This document shows, piece after piece, positions 7,586 to 14,693 of a DNA stretch of 22,384 nucleotides. Position 1 is the stretch's first letter. Each line of letters opens with the position of its first letter. The stretch is from positions 1-22,384 of the forward strand of contig DHSP01000051.1 in the NCBI GenBank assembly GCA_002408485.1. The letters run 5' to 3'. A program made the translations under genes and the position numbers. A model generated the notes under the pieces. That model was not told the DNA's origin, did no database searches, and saw only the letters and a program-made list of their open reading frames with translations. The stretch is from Proteiniphilum sp. UBA5283. Lineage in GTDB: Bacteria; Bacteroidota; Bacteroidia; Bacteroidales; Dysgonomonadaceae.

Positions 7586-9655
7586 TCAAGGGATAAAGAT
7601 ATAATCATCGTTTCCGAGCAACTGCTCTGTCGGTGGTTGTTTCGGATAAACAACAATACGGCTGAAGTGAGGAAACCGGCTCTCCAATCGACCGGGCAAG
7701 CTCTCCAATACCGGGATATGAGAAATATAGCCGCTATGAGCTGAAATAAGGATGATCAAATCATCTTTTCTGATCTGATCTCCACAGGACAAGGGATTGT
7801 CCCAATCCTCAAATGGCTGAAAAATGAAATTACCCGTTTTTTTCAGGCCTGAGATAATCTCTTGCGTATCAGGATGGCCCAAATGATACACAGGAATTGA
7901 AAGCTCAGAGGAGAGTTTTGATACTTTGCTTACCCACATGGCAAAGCCCTCCTCTTTTTCTGCCTGAGGAGGTGATATGACGACAATCCGCTTGTGGCTA
8001 ATCAGTCTTTGCTCTACGTGACACACCCACAGATTCTTATCCACATACTTAATAATCTGTTCGATTTTCTCTCCCAGCAGCTTGTCCAATATACCGGCTT
8101 TGCCAGGCCAGCCAAGGATCACCAAATCGGTCATCGTTTCACGGGCTATTCTTGTGATACCGTCTGCGGAATTGTGATCGATGGTCGTGATGATATCTAC
8201 ATTCACCTCTGCCGCCTTTGCGGTAGAAACAAATTCCTGCAGCTTTTTTCTGAAGTTGACGATATTCTTTTCTGCCTCCTTATTGTTAGGCACTACCCCC
8301 AACAATGAAATGGGATTGACCGATTTCTTATCCTTCAGCAATAAGGCGAGATGCACGTGATAACCGATATTGGTCGGATTGGCAATAGGTACCAGGATCT
8401 TCTCCTCCGCAAAATGTCCCATTGAGGAAGGTGACAGCGGTGCATTTTCTTCGCTGATGGCAATCTCCCGTGCCGATCGCTGTGTAAAGACAGAAGCCAC
8501 AATGCAAGTGAGCAGGATAAGGATGATTGTCCCATTCAGAATATATTCATCCAGAATACCGGCTCTGTACCCAACCAAAATGATAGCCAGTGTGGCTGCC
8601 GCATGTGAACTGCTCAGCCCGAAGATGAGCGTTCTCTGGGTAACCGAATATCGGAATGTCTTTTGGGTAGCCAGCGCGGCAAACCATTTTCCAGCCAACG
8701 CCACAATGGTAAGAGTGAGAGCCACAATCAGGGTACGTGGGCCATTGAGAACGACCGAAATATCCACCAGCATGCCGACCGATACCAGGAAGATGGGAAT
8801 GAAAAGGGCATTTCCAAAAAACTCAATGCGGTTCATCAACGCCGAAGAGTGTGGTATCAACTTGTTCAAAGCCAGCCCCGCGGCGAATGCTCCAATAATT
8901 GGTTCAATACCACCCAGCTCTACTAAAAAGCCGGCAGAGAAAACGACAAACAACACAAAGATAAAATTGGAATATTTTTCGGATTCGGCTTTTTGGAAGA
9001 ACCATTTGGCAATACGCGGAGTAACGATGAAGATAATCAGAGAAAAGATAATCAGCGATATCACAAGCTTCAAAAGAAAACCGATATCGAGGCCGCCATC
9101 ACTGTTGGAAAGCACCAGTGCCAGTATGATCAACACTGCCGTATCGGTGAGGATCGTGCCGCCTACCGTGATTGCCACTGCCTGGTTGCGTGCTATTCCC
9201 AGACGGCTGACAATGGGATAAGCAACGAGTGTATGGGTAGAGAACATGCTTGCTGTGAGAAAGCTGGCGTTCACATCGTATCCCAAAAAATAATAACATA
9301 CCGGATAGCCTATCAGCATGGGAATAATGAATGTATAAAGACCAAAGGTCAGGCTTTTGTTCCGATGATGGACAAACTCACCCAAATCGAGTTCCAATCC
9401 TACAATAAACATGATATAGAGCAACCCGATTGTTGAAAATATCTCAACTCCTCCATGCGTGTTATCGATCCAGTTCAGGCCGAAGGGACCAATGATTACG
9501 CCTGCCAGGATCAATCCGATAATACTGGGCACATTGAAGCGCTTCAGAAGTATCGGGGCAACAAGCACAACAAACAATAGAATGGTGAATATCAATACCG
9601 GATTGGTAAACGGTAGCGTAAACTCATGTTGTAATTCTGTGATAAAATCTGCCAT
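7586..9655 (-). CDS. CPA2-type cation:proton antiporter with C-terminal USP-like domains
   Basis: Integral inner-membrane Na+/H+ or K+/H+ antiporter. I start it at the ATG at 9655 (689 residues, MADFITELQHEF); the open frame continues to 9754, but those 33 residues do not look like a membrane N-terminus and would crowd the divergent uvrA promoter. A TATCTTAA box at 9693-9700 on this strand could serve the shorter start. Residues about 18-392 hold about a dozen hydrophobic segments typical of the family, with FNVPSIIGLILAGVIIGP (40-57), GLELDLGEF (86-94), a TD pair at 170-171 in the ion-site region and EPIIGAFAAGLAL (251-263). Residues about 418-545 and 552-672 resemble two universal-stress-protein folds, and no RCK/TrkA-N domain is evident. 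Ion specificity cannot be read from the sequence. Confidence 0.88.
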   Translation of the reverse strand: MADFITELQHEFTLPFTNPVLIFTILLFVVLVAPILLKRFNVPSIIGLILAGVIIGPFGLNWIDNTHGGVEIFSTIGLLYIMFIVGLELDLGEFVHHRNKSLTFGLYTFIIPMLIGYPVCYYFLGYDVNASFLTASMFSTHTLVAYPIVSRLGIARNQAVAITVGGTILTDTAVLIILALVLSNSDGGLDIGFLLKLVISLIIFSLIIFIVTPRIAKWFFQKAESEKYSNFIFVLFVVFSAGFLVELGGIEPIIGAFAAGLALNKLIPHSSALMNRIEFFGNALFIPIFLVSVGMLVDISVVLNGPRTLIVALTLTIVALAGKWFAALATQKTFRYSVTQRTLIFGLSSSHAAATLAIILVGYRAGILDEYILNGTIILILLTCIVASVFTQRSAREIAISEENAPLSPSSMGHFAEEKILVPIANPTNIGYHVHLALLLKDKKSVNPISLLGVVPNNKEAEKNIVNFRKKLQEFVSTAKAAEVNVDIITTIDHNSADGITRIARETMTDLVILGWPGKAGILDKLLGEKIEQIIKYVDKNLWVCHVEQRLISHKRIVVISPPQAEKEEGFAMWVSKVSKLSSELSIPVYHLGHPDTQEIISGLKKTGNFIFQPFEDWDNPLSCGDQIRKDDLIILISAHSGYISHIPVLESLPGRLESRFPHFSRIVVYPKQPPTEQLLGNDDYIFIP

Positions 9656-9778
9656 TGGGTTACTTTGTTGATTCCGGAACAGAGTTCTCGCATTAAGATA
9701 GCTGCTGTCAACGACAAAAATAAACAAATAATTTGACTTATTTGACATTGGCATCTTTTTTGGCGCCGCTAAAGTAGT

Positions 9779-9786
9779 TATCTTTG
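9779..9786 (+). promoter_or_regulatory. Putative -7 box of uvrA
   Basis: TATCTTTG matches the Bacteroidota -7 consensus TAnnTTTG and is 19 bp from the uvrA ATG at 9806, implying a short leader of roughly 15 nt. A TTTG at 9759-9762 could act as a -33 element, but the spacing of 16 bp is shorter than the usual 19. I see no SOS/LexA-type palindrome next to it. Confidence 0.5.
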
Positions 9787-9805
9787 CAGGTTATATATTC
9801 GCGGT

Positions 9806-12601
9806 ATGAGCAATCAGAAGAAAATCGAAATAAAGGGTGCGCGCGTCAACAATCTCAAAAACATCGACGTAGAAATTCCCCGAAACACTTTCACAGTAAT
9901 CACCGGCCTCTCAGGCTCGGGAAAATCATCTCTGGCTTTCGACACCCTCTACGCCGAAGGTCAGCGCCGGTATGTGGAGAGCCTGTCGGCCTATGCAAGA
10001 CAGTTTTTAGGGCGGATGAACAAGCCGGAGTGTGATTATATCAAGGGCATACCGCCGGCGATTGCCATCGAACAAAAAACCACCTCCCGCAATCCGCGCT
10101 CCACGGTGGGCACCTCCACCGAAATATACGAATACCTAAGGCTCCTCTATGCCCGCATCGGAAAAACTCTCTCTCCCGTCACCGGCAAAGAGGTGAAAAG
10201 ACATTATGTACACGATGTAGTGGAAAAGATGCATGAGTACAGGGAGGGGACACGCCTTGCCGTTTTGTCATCCATACAGTTACGAAACAACCGCGACCTG
10301 CGTGAGCAACTTGAGATTCTGCTGAAGGAGGGGTTTACCCGTGTAGATGTAGGGGAACAGTTTTACCGGATAGACGAGCTGCTGGAACAAAAAAGCCTCC
10401 CTCCTGCAAACGAAGTGTTGCTGGTCATAGACCGTCTCTCCTGTTCTTCCGACAAGGCTACTGTCAACCGGTTATCAGACTCGGTGGAGACTGCCTTTCT
10501 GGAGGGAAGCGGCGAATGTACCATCCGTTTCTGGGGAGAAAGCGGCATGGAGTCGTTTGTCTTTTCCAACCGCTTCGAAGCCGACGGCATCACCTTCGAA
10601 GAACCCTCAGAGCTGATGTTCAACTTCAACAGTCCGGTGGGTGCCTGCCCCAAATGTGAGGGATTCGGGAAGATCATCGGCATCGACGAAAACCTGGTGA
10701 TTCCCGACAAGAGCCTTTCTGTTCAGGAAGAGTGTGTACAGTGCTGGAAGGGAGAGAAGATGAGCGAATGGAGGCGGGAGTTTGTACAAAATGCCTATAA
10801 AGCCGACTTCCCGATACATCGCGCCTATTACGATCTGACAGATCAGGAAAGAGACATCCTCTGGAACGGGCGCCACGACCTGGACATCTACGGTATCAAT
10901 GATTTCTTTGGGATGCTCGAAAAGAACCTCTACAAGATTCAGTACCGGGTCATGCTGGCACGCTATCGTGGCAAGACCGAATGCAATGTATGCAAGGGTG
11001 CGCGACTAAAGCCCGAGGCGCTCTACGTGAAAATTGGCGGAAAATCTGTCTCAGAACTCGTCCTGATGCCTGTAACAGAGCTGAAACTATTTTTCGACCG
11101 GCTACAGCTGGACGGGAACGATGCCGCCATTGCCGAGCGGCTGCTCACGGAGATTCACAACCGGCTACAGTTCCTGACCGATGTGGGACTCGGCTACCTT
11201 ACACTCAACCGGCTTTCGAATACCCTCTCCGGCGGCGAGAGTCAGCGCATCAACCTGGTCTCCTCCCTAGGGAGCAGCCTGGTAGGATCGCTTTACATCC
11301 TCGACGAACCCAGCATCGGGTTACATTCACGCGACACACACCTGCTCATCCATGTGCTGCGGGAGCTGCAAAGTCTGGGCAATACGGTTGTGGTGGTGGA
11401 GCATGACGAAGAGATTATTCGTGCGGCGGATTACATCATTGACATCGGTCCCAAAGCGGGACGACTGGGAGGAGAGCTGATGTATCAGGGAAATATAGCG
11501 AATCTGGAACTGAACAGCAACAGTTATACCGTCAAATACCTTACCGGCGAAGAGCAGATAGAAATCCCCCGAACACGGCGCAAATGGAACAACTATATCG
11601 AGGTAAAGGGTGCCCGCCAAAACAATCTTAAGAACATAGACGTAAAGTTCCCGCTGCACGTGATGACGGTGGTCACAGGCGTGAGCGGCTCCGGAAAATC
11701 ATCGCTCGTGAACGATGTGTTTTACAATGCACTGCAACATCACTACAAAGGTTCAGCCTTAGAGCGTGCCGAATTTAACAGCATCACAGGCGACATTAAA
11801 CTGATGAAAGGGGTGGAATATGTAGACCAGAACCCCATTGGCAAGTCGTCCCGTTCCAACCCGGTCACTTACCTGAAAGCATTCGACGAAATCAGGAAAC
11901 TTTTTGCAGCACAGCCACTGGCGAAACAGATGGACTTTACCCCGGCTTATTTCTCCTTTAACGTGGAGGGCGGCCGCTGCGAAGAATGCAAAGGCGAAGG
12001 GACCATCACCGTGGAGATGCAGTTCATGGCCGACATCCAACTGGAGTGTGAATCGTGTCACGGAAAACGATTCTCGCCGGAAGTGCTTGAGATTGAATAC
12101 AGGGGACTTACCATTTACGACATCCTGGAGATGACGGTGGACCAGGCAATTGAGTTCTTTGCCGGTCAAAAAGGTGCTGCAGAGAAAAAAATTGTTAAAA
12201 GGATTCAGCCATTACAGGATGTGGGGTTGGGATACCTTAAGCTGGGGCAAGCTTCCTCCACCCTCTCGGGCGGCGAAAATCAACGCGTGAAACTAGCTTA
12301 CTATCTGGGCGAGGAGAAAACTCAGCCCACCATTTTCATATTCGACGAGCCGACCACGGGATTGCATTTTCACGATATCAGAACCTTGCTTAAAGCATTT
12401 GATGCCCTGATAGAGAGGGGGCATACGGTCATCATTATTGAACACAACATGGAAGTGATCAAATGTGCCGACCACATCATCGACATCGGCCCAGAGGGTG
12501 GAAATGCAGGGGGCTATCTGGTATGTGAAGGCACGCCTGAGGAGATTGTCCGGTGTGAGCAATCTCATACAGGCCGTTTTCTGAAGGATAAACTGGTTTA
12601 G
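9806..12601 (+). CDS. uvrA: UvrA, excinuclease ABC subunit A
   Basis: DNA-damage-sensing ATPase of nucleotide excision repair; it loads UvrB at lesions. The 931-residue length is near the usual 940. Both ABC ATPase sites are intact: Walker A GLSGSGKS (34-41) and GVSGSGKS (Lys631), signatures LSGGESQR (near 474) and LSGGENQR (near 820), and Walker B ILDEPSIGLH and IFDEPTTGLH. The C-terminal zinc module is complete: Cys725, 728, 748, 751. The first zinc module is not canonical: the upstream CxxC pair (E. coli Cys253/256) is missing, the corresponding segment reading FSNRFEADGITFEEPS, while Cys281/Cys284 (GACPKC) are kept and an extra pair, Cys310/Cys313, follows. It is transcribed alone, divergent from the antiporter, and its stop overlaps the stop of the DUF2752 gene by 4 bp. 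Bacteroidota often have more than one UvrA, so this may not be the only copy. Confidence 0.96.
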   Translation: MSNQKKIEIKGARVNNLKNIDVEIPRNTFTVITGLSGSGKSSLAFDTLYAEGQRRYVESLSAYARQFLGRMNKPECDYIKGIPPAIAIEQKTTSRNPRSTVGTSTEIYEYLRLLYARIGKTLSPVTGKEVKRHYVHDVVEKMHEYREGTRLAVLSSIQLRNNRDLREQLEILLKEGFTRVDVGEQFYRIDELLEQKSLPPANEVLLVIDRLSCSSDKATVNRLSDSVETAFLEGSGECTIRFWGESGMESFVFSNRFEADGITFEEPSELMFNFNSPVGACPKCEGFGKIIGIDENLVIPDKSLSVQEECVQCWKGEKMSEWRREFVQNAYKADFPIHRAYYDLTDQERDILWNGRHDLDIYGINDFFGMLEKNLYKIQYRVMLARYRGKTECNVCKGARLKPEALYVKIGGKSVSELVLMPVTELKLFFDRLQLDGNDAAIAERLLTEIHNRLQFLTDVGLGYLTLNRLSNTLSGGESQRINLVSSLGSSLVGSLYILDEPSIGLHSRDTHLLIHVLRELQSLGNTVVVVEHDEEIIRAADYIIDIGPKAGRLGGELMYQGNIANLELNSNSYTVKYLTGEEQIEIPRTRRKWNNYIEVKGARQNNLKNIDVKFPLHVMTVVTGVSGSGKSSLVNDVFYNALQHHYKGSALERAEFNSITGDIKLMKGVEYVDQNPIGKSSRSNPVTYLKAFDEIRKLFAAQPLAKQMDFTPAYFSFNVEGGRCEECKGEGTITVEMQFMADIQLECESCHGKRFSPEVLEIEYRGLTIYDILEMTVDQAIEFFAGQKGAAEKKIVKRIQPLQDVGLGYLKLGQASSTLSGGENQRVKLAYYLGEEKTQPTIFIFDEPTTGLHFHDIRTLLKAFDALIERGHTVIIIEHNMEVIKCADHIIDIGPEGGNAGGYLVCEGTPEEIVRCEQSHTGRFLKDKLV

Positions 12602-13002
12602 TTTAAGTTTCGTAAGACCCAATAAACAATGATTACAATGAAGATCGTCATAGCCGACCATCTTCCAAAAAAGAGACTTTTCAGCCGGGAGTGCCGTTTT
12701 CTTCTGTCAAAATATTCCAGATAAATCCCCAGAAACAGATACGGCACCACCAGCACCATAAAGGCATTGTACCTCCACGCAGCGCCGATCTTGAAATGCA
12801 ACAAACTGTGAATGGCCCTTTGAGAGCCGCACCCGGGACATTCATAGCCGGTGAAAAGCAAAAAAGGACATTTGGGAAACAAAAGTTCAGCTTCCGGATC
12901 GAACCGATAAAAGAGTATCAAAACTGCCACAAACATGATACTCACGATAACACTTAAGGTAATTTTTGCTCCTTTATTCACGGGAAACAGAATAAACGTC
13001 AA
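12598..13002 (-). CDS. DUF2752 small membrane protein
   Basis: Protein of unknown function with the DUF2752 signature: FPKCPF (42-47), TGYECPGCGSQRAIHSLLH (51-69) and Asn79, with Cys45, Cys55 and Cys58 possibly binding metal (inference). Three hydrophobic segments are visible, about 13-33, 80-96 and 116-131. There is no ATG at the expected N-terminus. The longest form uses TTG at 13002, which forms a TTGA stop/start overlap with the upstream CD225 gene and points to translational coupling; a GTG at 12981 (giving MNKGAKITL) is an equally reasonable alternative. It is the last gene of the four-gene minus-strand unit, and its stop overlaps the convergent uvrA stop. Identification of the family is good; the role is not known. 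Confidence 0.8.
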   Translation of the reverse strand: MTFILFPVNKGAKITLSVIVSIMFVAVLILFYRFDPEAELLFPKCPFLLFTGYECPGCGSQRAIHSLLHFKIGAAWRYNAFMVLVVPYLFLGIYLEYFDRRKRHSRLKSLFFGRWSAMTIFIVIIVYWVLRNLN

Positions 13003-13358
13003 AAATTATACCCGCTTGCATTGTTCTCAATAATTTTTTCCATGTATTGGGGCATGTTGCCGGTAGACATTACGGTAATCCACAAAACGGCGGCAATAAT
13101 ACCGATAATGAAAGCCGCAAGGGTCCACCTCCTGGCCGAGCGGGCAGCAGCCTCCGCTTCCGTGTACCTGCCGTTGAAATACAACACATCTACTTTTGCA
13201 GCGTATACAATCCCTGCGATACCGAAAGGCACACAACAGCACAATGTGACCACAATTGACTGCCAAAGCCAGTTATTCGGCTTTAACGGCGGAATTTCCT
13301 CCACTGCTTCTGCCTTTTGCTCCGGAACCGGAGGAGGGGTAAAATATTGATCTTCCAT
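12999..13358 (-). CDS. CD225/dispanin-family membrane protein
   Basis: 119-residue protein of the CD225 (IFITM/dispanin) fold, function in bacteria unknown. The start at 13358 was chosen because the longer open frame to 13577 runs inside the upstream gene and its extra 73 residues look like antisense noise. A Pro-rich N-terminal tail (1-28) precedes an intramembrane segment VVTLCCCVPFGIAGIVYAA (36-54) with Cys40-42, then the conserved linker VDVLYFNGRYTEAEAAARSARRW (core 56-78) and a transmembrane helix (80-98). The Cys cluster before PFGI recalls the palmitoylated Cys pair of eukaryotic IFITM proteins; modification here is speculation. It lies 10 bp after the GYF_2+CD225 gene and is joined to the DUF2752 gene by a 4-bp TTGA overlap. 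Confidence 0.82.
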   Translation of the reverse strand: MEDQYFTPPPVPEQKAEAVEEIPPLKPNNWLWQSIVVTLCCCVPFGIAGIVYAAKVDVLYFNGRYTEAEAAARSARRWTLAAFIIGIIAAVLWITVMSTGNMPQYMEKIIENNASGYNF

Positions 13359-13368
13359 TTTTGAATGA

Positions 13369-13923
13369 TTAGGTCGTGATAAATTCCTCAAAGCCTGCCA
13401 ACGATCCCACAAAAACAACAAAAAGAATGACGATGATCGTGATAAACAGTACCCAACCAATGGCAATCCACATGGCAATTTTGGTCCATTTTTCCGCTGA
13501 ACGGGAAGATTCGGCTGCTGCACTGTAATCGCCTCTGTTATAAAATGACTCAACCTGAGCTGCATATACGATTGCAATAATCCCGAGCAGGTTCAAAAAG
13601 CTGCTGCAAAAGACAAAAGGCAATATGGTCACCAGGATAGACTCCACGAGCCAGGTTTTTGGCATAGGCTGGAGTATTTCCGCAGCATAAGGAGCTGACG
13701 GACGTGAATACCGGGGATCATGGTCTGTTCCTGCCGTCTGGTAGCTACCGGAAACATTTGTAAAAAGAAACCGCAATTCATCCACCTCTTCGGCACGTTT
13801 CCACTGCTCCATGCCCTGGGTCCACACCAGCGTATCTCTTCTCACGCGTTCCTGTCGAAGCTCTTCCGGAGAGAATGTTCCCTTCTGCTTTCCTTCCGTG
13901 TCGATGTAAAAGTAGCGGTTCAT
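13369..13923 (-). CDS. GYF_2 (DUF4339) plus CD225/dispanin membrane protein
   Basis: 184-residue two-domain protein. Residues 3-52 are a GYF_2/DUF4339 domain (YFYIDTEGKQKGTFSPEEL, then LVWTQGMEQWKRAEE with Trp34 and Trp41), a fold generally thought to bind peptides. A linker (about 55-87) leads to a CD225 domain: membrane segment 91-122 ending IIAIVYAA, the linker QVESFYNRGDYSAAAESSRS (core 123-142), and a transmembrane helix 149-172. It is clearly paralogous to the next CD225 gene, sharing IVYAAxV, an aromatic-rich stretch, G-x-Y and S-x-x-A-x-x-W positions, but lacks that protein's Cys triplet and has a longer intramembrane loop with one Cys106. It begins 10 bp after the lipoprotein gene. 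Function unknown; a membrane-bound adaptor is a reasonable guess. Confidence 0.85.
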   Translation of the reverse strand: MNRYFYIDTEGKQKGTFSPEELRQERVRRDTLVWTQGMEQWKRAEEVDELRFLFTNVSGSYQTAGTDHDPRYSRPSAPYAAEILQPMPKTWLVESILVTILPFVFCSSFLNLLGIIAIVYAAQVESFYNRGDYSAAAESSRSAEKWTKIAMWIAIGWVLFITIIVILFVVFVGSLAGFEEFITT

Positions 13924-13933
13924 ATATTTGAAT

Positions 13934-14335
13934 TTATTGGTAATCTTCGGGTTCTATTCGTAATATCCGGATAACCCGTCCATCTTTATCCTGATAAACA
14001 TACTCGATAACGACGCGGTTCTCTTTGAAAGTTCCTAACTGTGGATTGGAGGAAAACTCATGCCTGATGCTTTCTACAAGAGATTGAGACATCTGCTGAA
14101 CCAACGAGTCGGGATGGGAGGTATTGAGTACACTATAACGATAGCGGAAAACATTATCTTTCGTAACTGAAGCTTCTTCAAACCGGGTATATCTGTCGAG
14201 CATAACAGGAGTCGATTCATTCAGCTCTGCCGCCATCTCGCTCAGTTTCCGGTGTAATGCCTTGTTGCCCGTATCACATTGTACCAGTAACAAAGAAAAG
14301 AAGATCACCGAGAGTGTAAAGAATGTTTTTCGCAT
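13934..14335 (-). CDS. Small lipoprotein of unknown function
   Basis: 133 residues. I do not recognise the family. The N-terminus is a lipoprotein-type signal: MRK, a hydrophobic stretch FFTLSVIFFSLLLV, and Cys20 preceded by Gln (LLVQC). Gln at -1 is unusual, so lipidation is likely but not certain. The mature part begins with a helical, charged segment (about 24-55) and ends with a beta-rich region that has ENRVVIEYVYQDKDGRVIRI (core 104-123). It is the first gene of the unit containing two CD225 proteins and a DUF2752 protein, with 10 bp to the next start, and it has a well-formed promoter 20-50 bp upstream. The shared promoter suggests a common membrane-related role with its neighbours. 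Confidence 0.72.
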   Translation of the reverse strand: MRKTFFTLSVIFFSLLLVQCDTGNKALHRKLSEMAAELNESTPVMLDRYTRFEEASVTKDNVFRYRYSVLNTSHPDSLVQQMSQSLVESIRHEFSSNPQLGTFKENRVVIEYVYQDKDGRVIRILRIEPEDYQ

Positions 14336-14354
14336 ACGTACAATTATCGTTTTA

Positions 14355-14385
14355 CAAATGTAAAAAAGTTTATGGTCTGCCGAAA
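14355..14385 (-). promoter_or_regulatory. Promoter of the lipoprotein-CD225-DUF2752 operon
   Basis: On the minus strand the -7 box TACATTTG (14355-14362) is a full match to TAnnTTTG. A TTTC at 14382-14385 stands for the -33 TTTG box, with exactly 19 bp between the two, the preferred Bacteroidota spacing. The implied leader is roughly 15 nt before the ATG at 14335. This is the most complete promoter in the window. Confidence 0.6.
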
Positions 14386-14491
14386 ATAATTATGGTTAAT
14401 TTTAGCATGAGTCTTGTACAGCCTTCTTTTCACCTATTAGTAGCAGATATGCTGTAGATGAATAGCTTTAACAGCATCCGGGGAATTAAAA

Positions 14492-14521
14492 TTGGCAGAA
14501 TGTCTCTCGACATCCTGCCAA
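14492..14521. repeat. Hairpin with 13-bp stem; possible dgt terminator
   Basis: Arms 14492-14504 and 14509-14521 pair at 12 of 13 positions (one A/C mismatch) around a 4-nt TCTC loop. On the minus strand the stem is followed by AATTTTAATT, a modest U-tract, so it could terminate dgt, although it is about 130 bp beyond the dgt stop. On the plus strand no U-tract follows; there it would instead precede the SusC-like leader. Confidence 0.5.
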
Positions 14522-14549
14522 ACATGTTAACCTTAAATCTAATACTATT

Positions 14550-14693
14550 ATGAAAAAACCACGCGACAAATATAAAAAAGAAATTAAATTTCACCAAATA
14601 ATTTCAATAAAAAAACATAAAAGATTTATTTTTGTCAAATTGAAAGTTTTCTCAAACAACCGGCAACCCCATCCCCGTAATTTTACGATATAA
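14550..14693 (+). pseudogene. Possible broken 5' end of a SusC/TonB-dependent receptor-like gene
   Basis: A 47-codon frame starting at 14550 encodes MKKPRDKYKKEIKFHQIISI and then KKHKRFIFVKL before running antisense into the 3' end of dgt. The first 20 residues look like the positively charged start of the long signal sequences of SusC-like outer-membrane receptors, and the preceding AACCTTAAATCTAATACTATT recalls the leader found just upstream of such genes in Bacteroidota (both from memory of the family, not a search). The hydrophobic core and the rest of the receptor are missing, so I read it as a fossil. A small expressed leader peptide, or chance, are alternatives. Confidence 0.35.

Larger units (their letters stand above)
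14336..14651. other. 316-bp gene-poor gap between the lipoprotein operon and dgt
   Basis: The gap is AT-rich and holds three things: the promoter of the lipoprotein operon at its left end, a 13-bp-stem hairpin at 14492-14521, and a short plus-strand frame starting at 14550 that resembles a broken SusC-like N-terminus. The part from about 14386 to 14491 has only a weak 7-bp inverted repeat (ATGCTGT at 14449-14455, ACAGCAT at 14471-14477) and nothing else I can name. Confidence 0.6.

Noticed and set aside
8370..9221. Plus-strand open frame of 283 codons opposite the antiporter
   Set aside because: It mirrors the membrane segments of the antiporter on the other strand, has no leader, and its composition is that of an antisense shadow.
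9731..9748. Direct repeat ATTTGACTT / ATTTGACAT in the uvrA-antiporter intergenic region
   Set aside because: Two 9-bp copies in AT-rich DNA could be an operator half-site pair, but the match is short and no regulator is known to recognise it.
9656..9754. N-terminal extension of 33 residues on the antiporter
   Set aside because: The extra sequence is unlike antiporter N-termini and a promoter-like box (9693-9700) lies inside it, so I start at 9655; this remains a judgement.
14449..14477. Inverted repeat ATGCTGT / ACAGCAT
   Set aside because: Seven pairs around a 15-nt loop are expected by chance and have no neighbouring signal.
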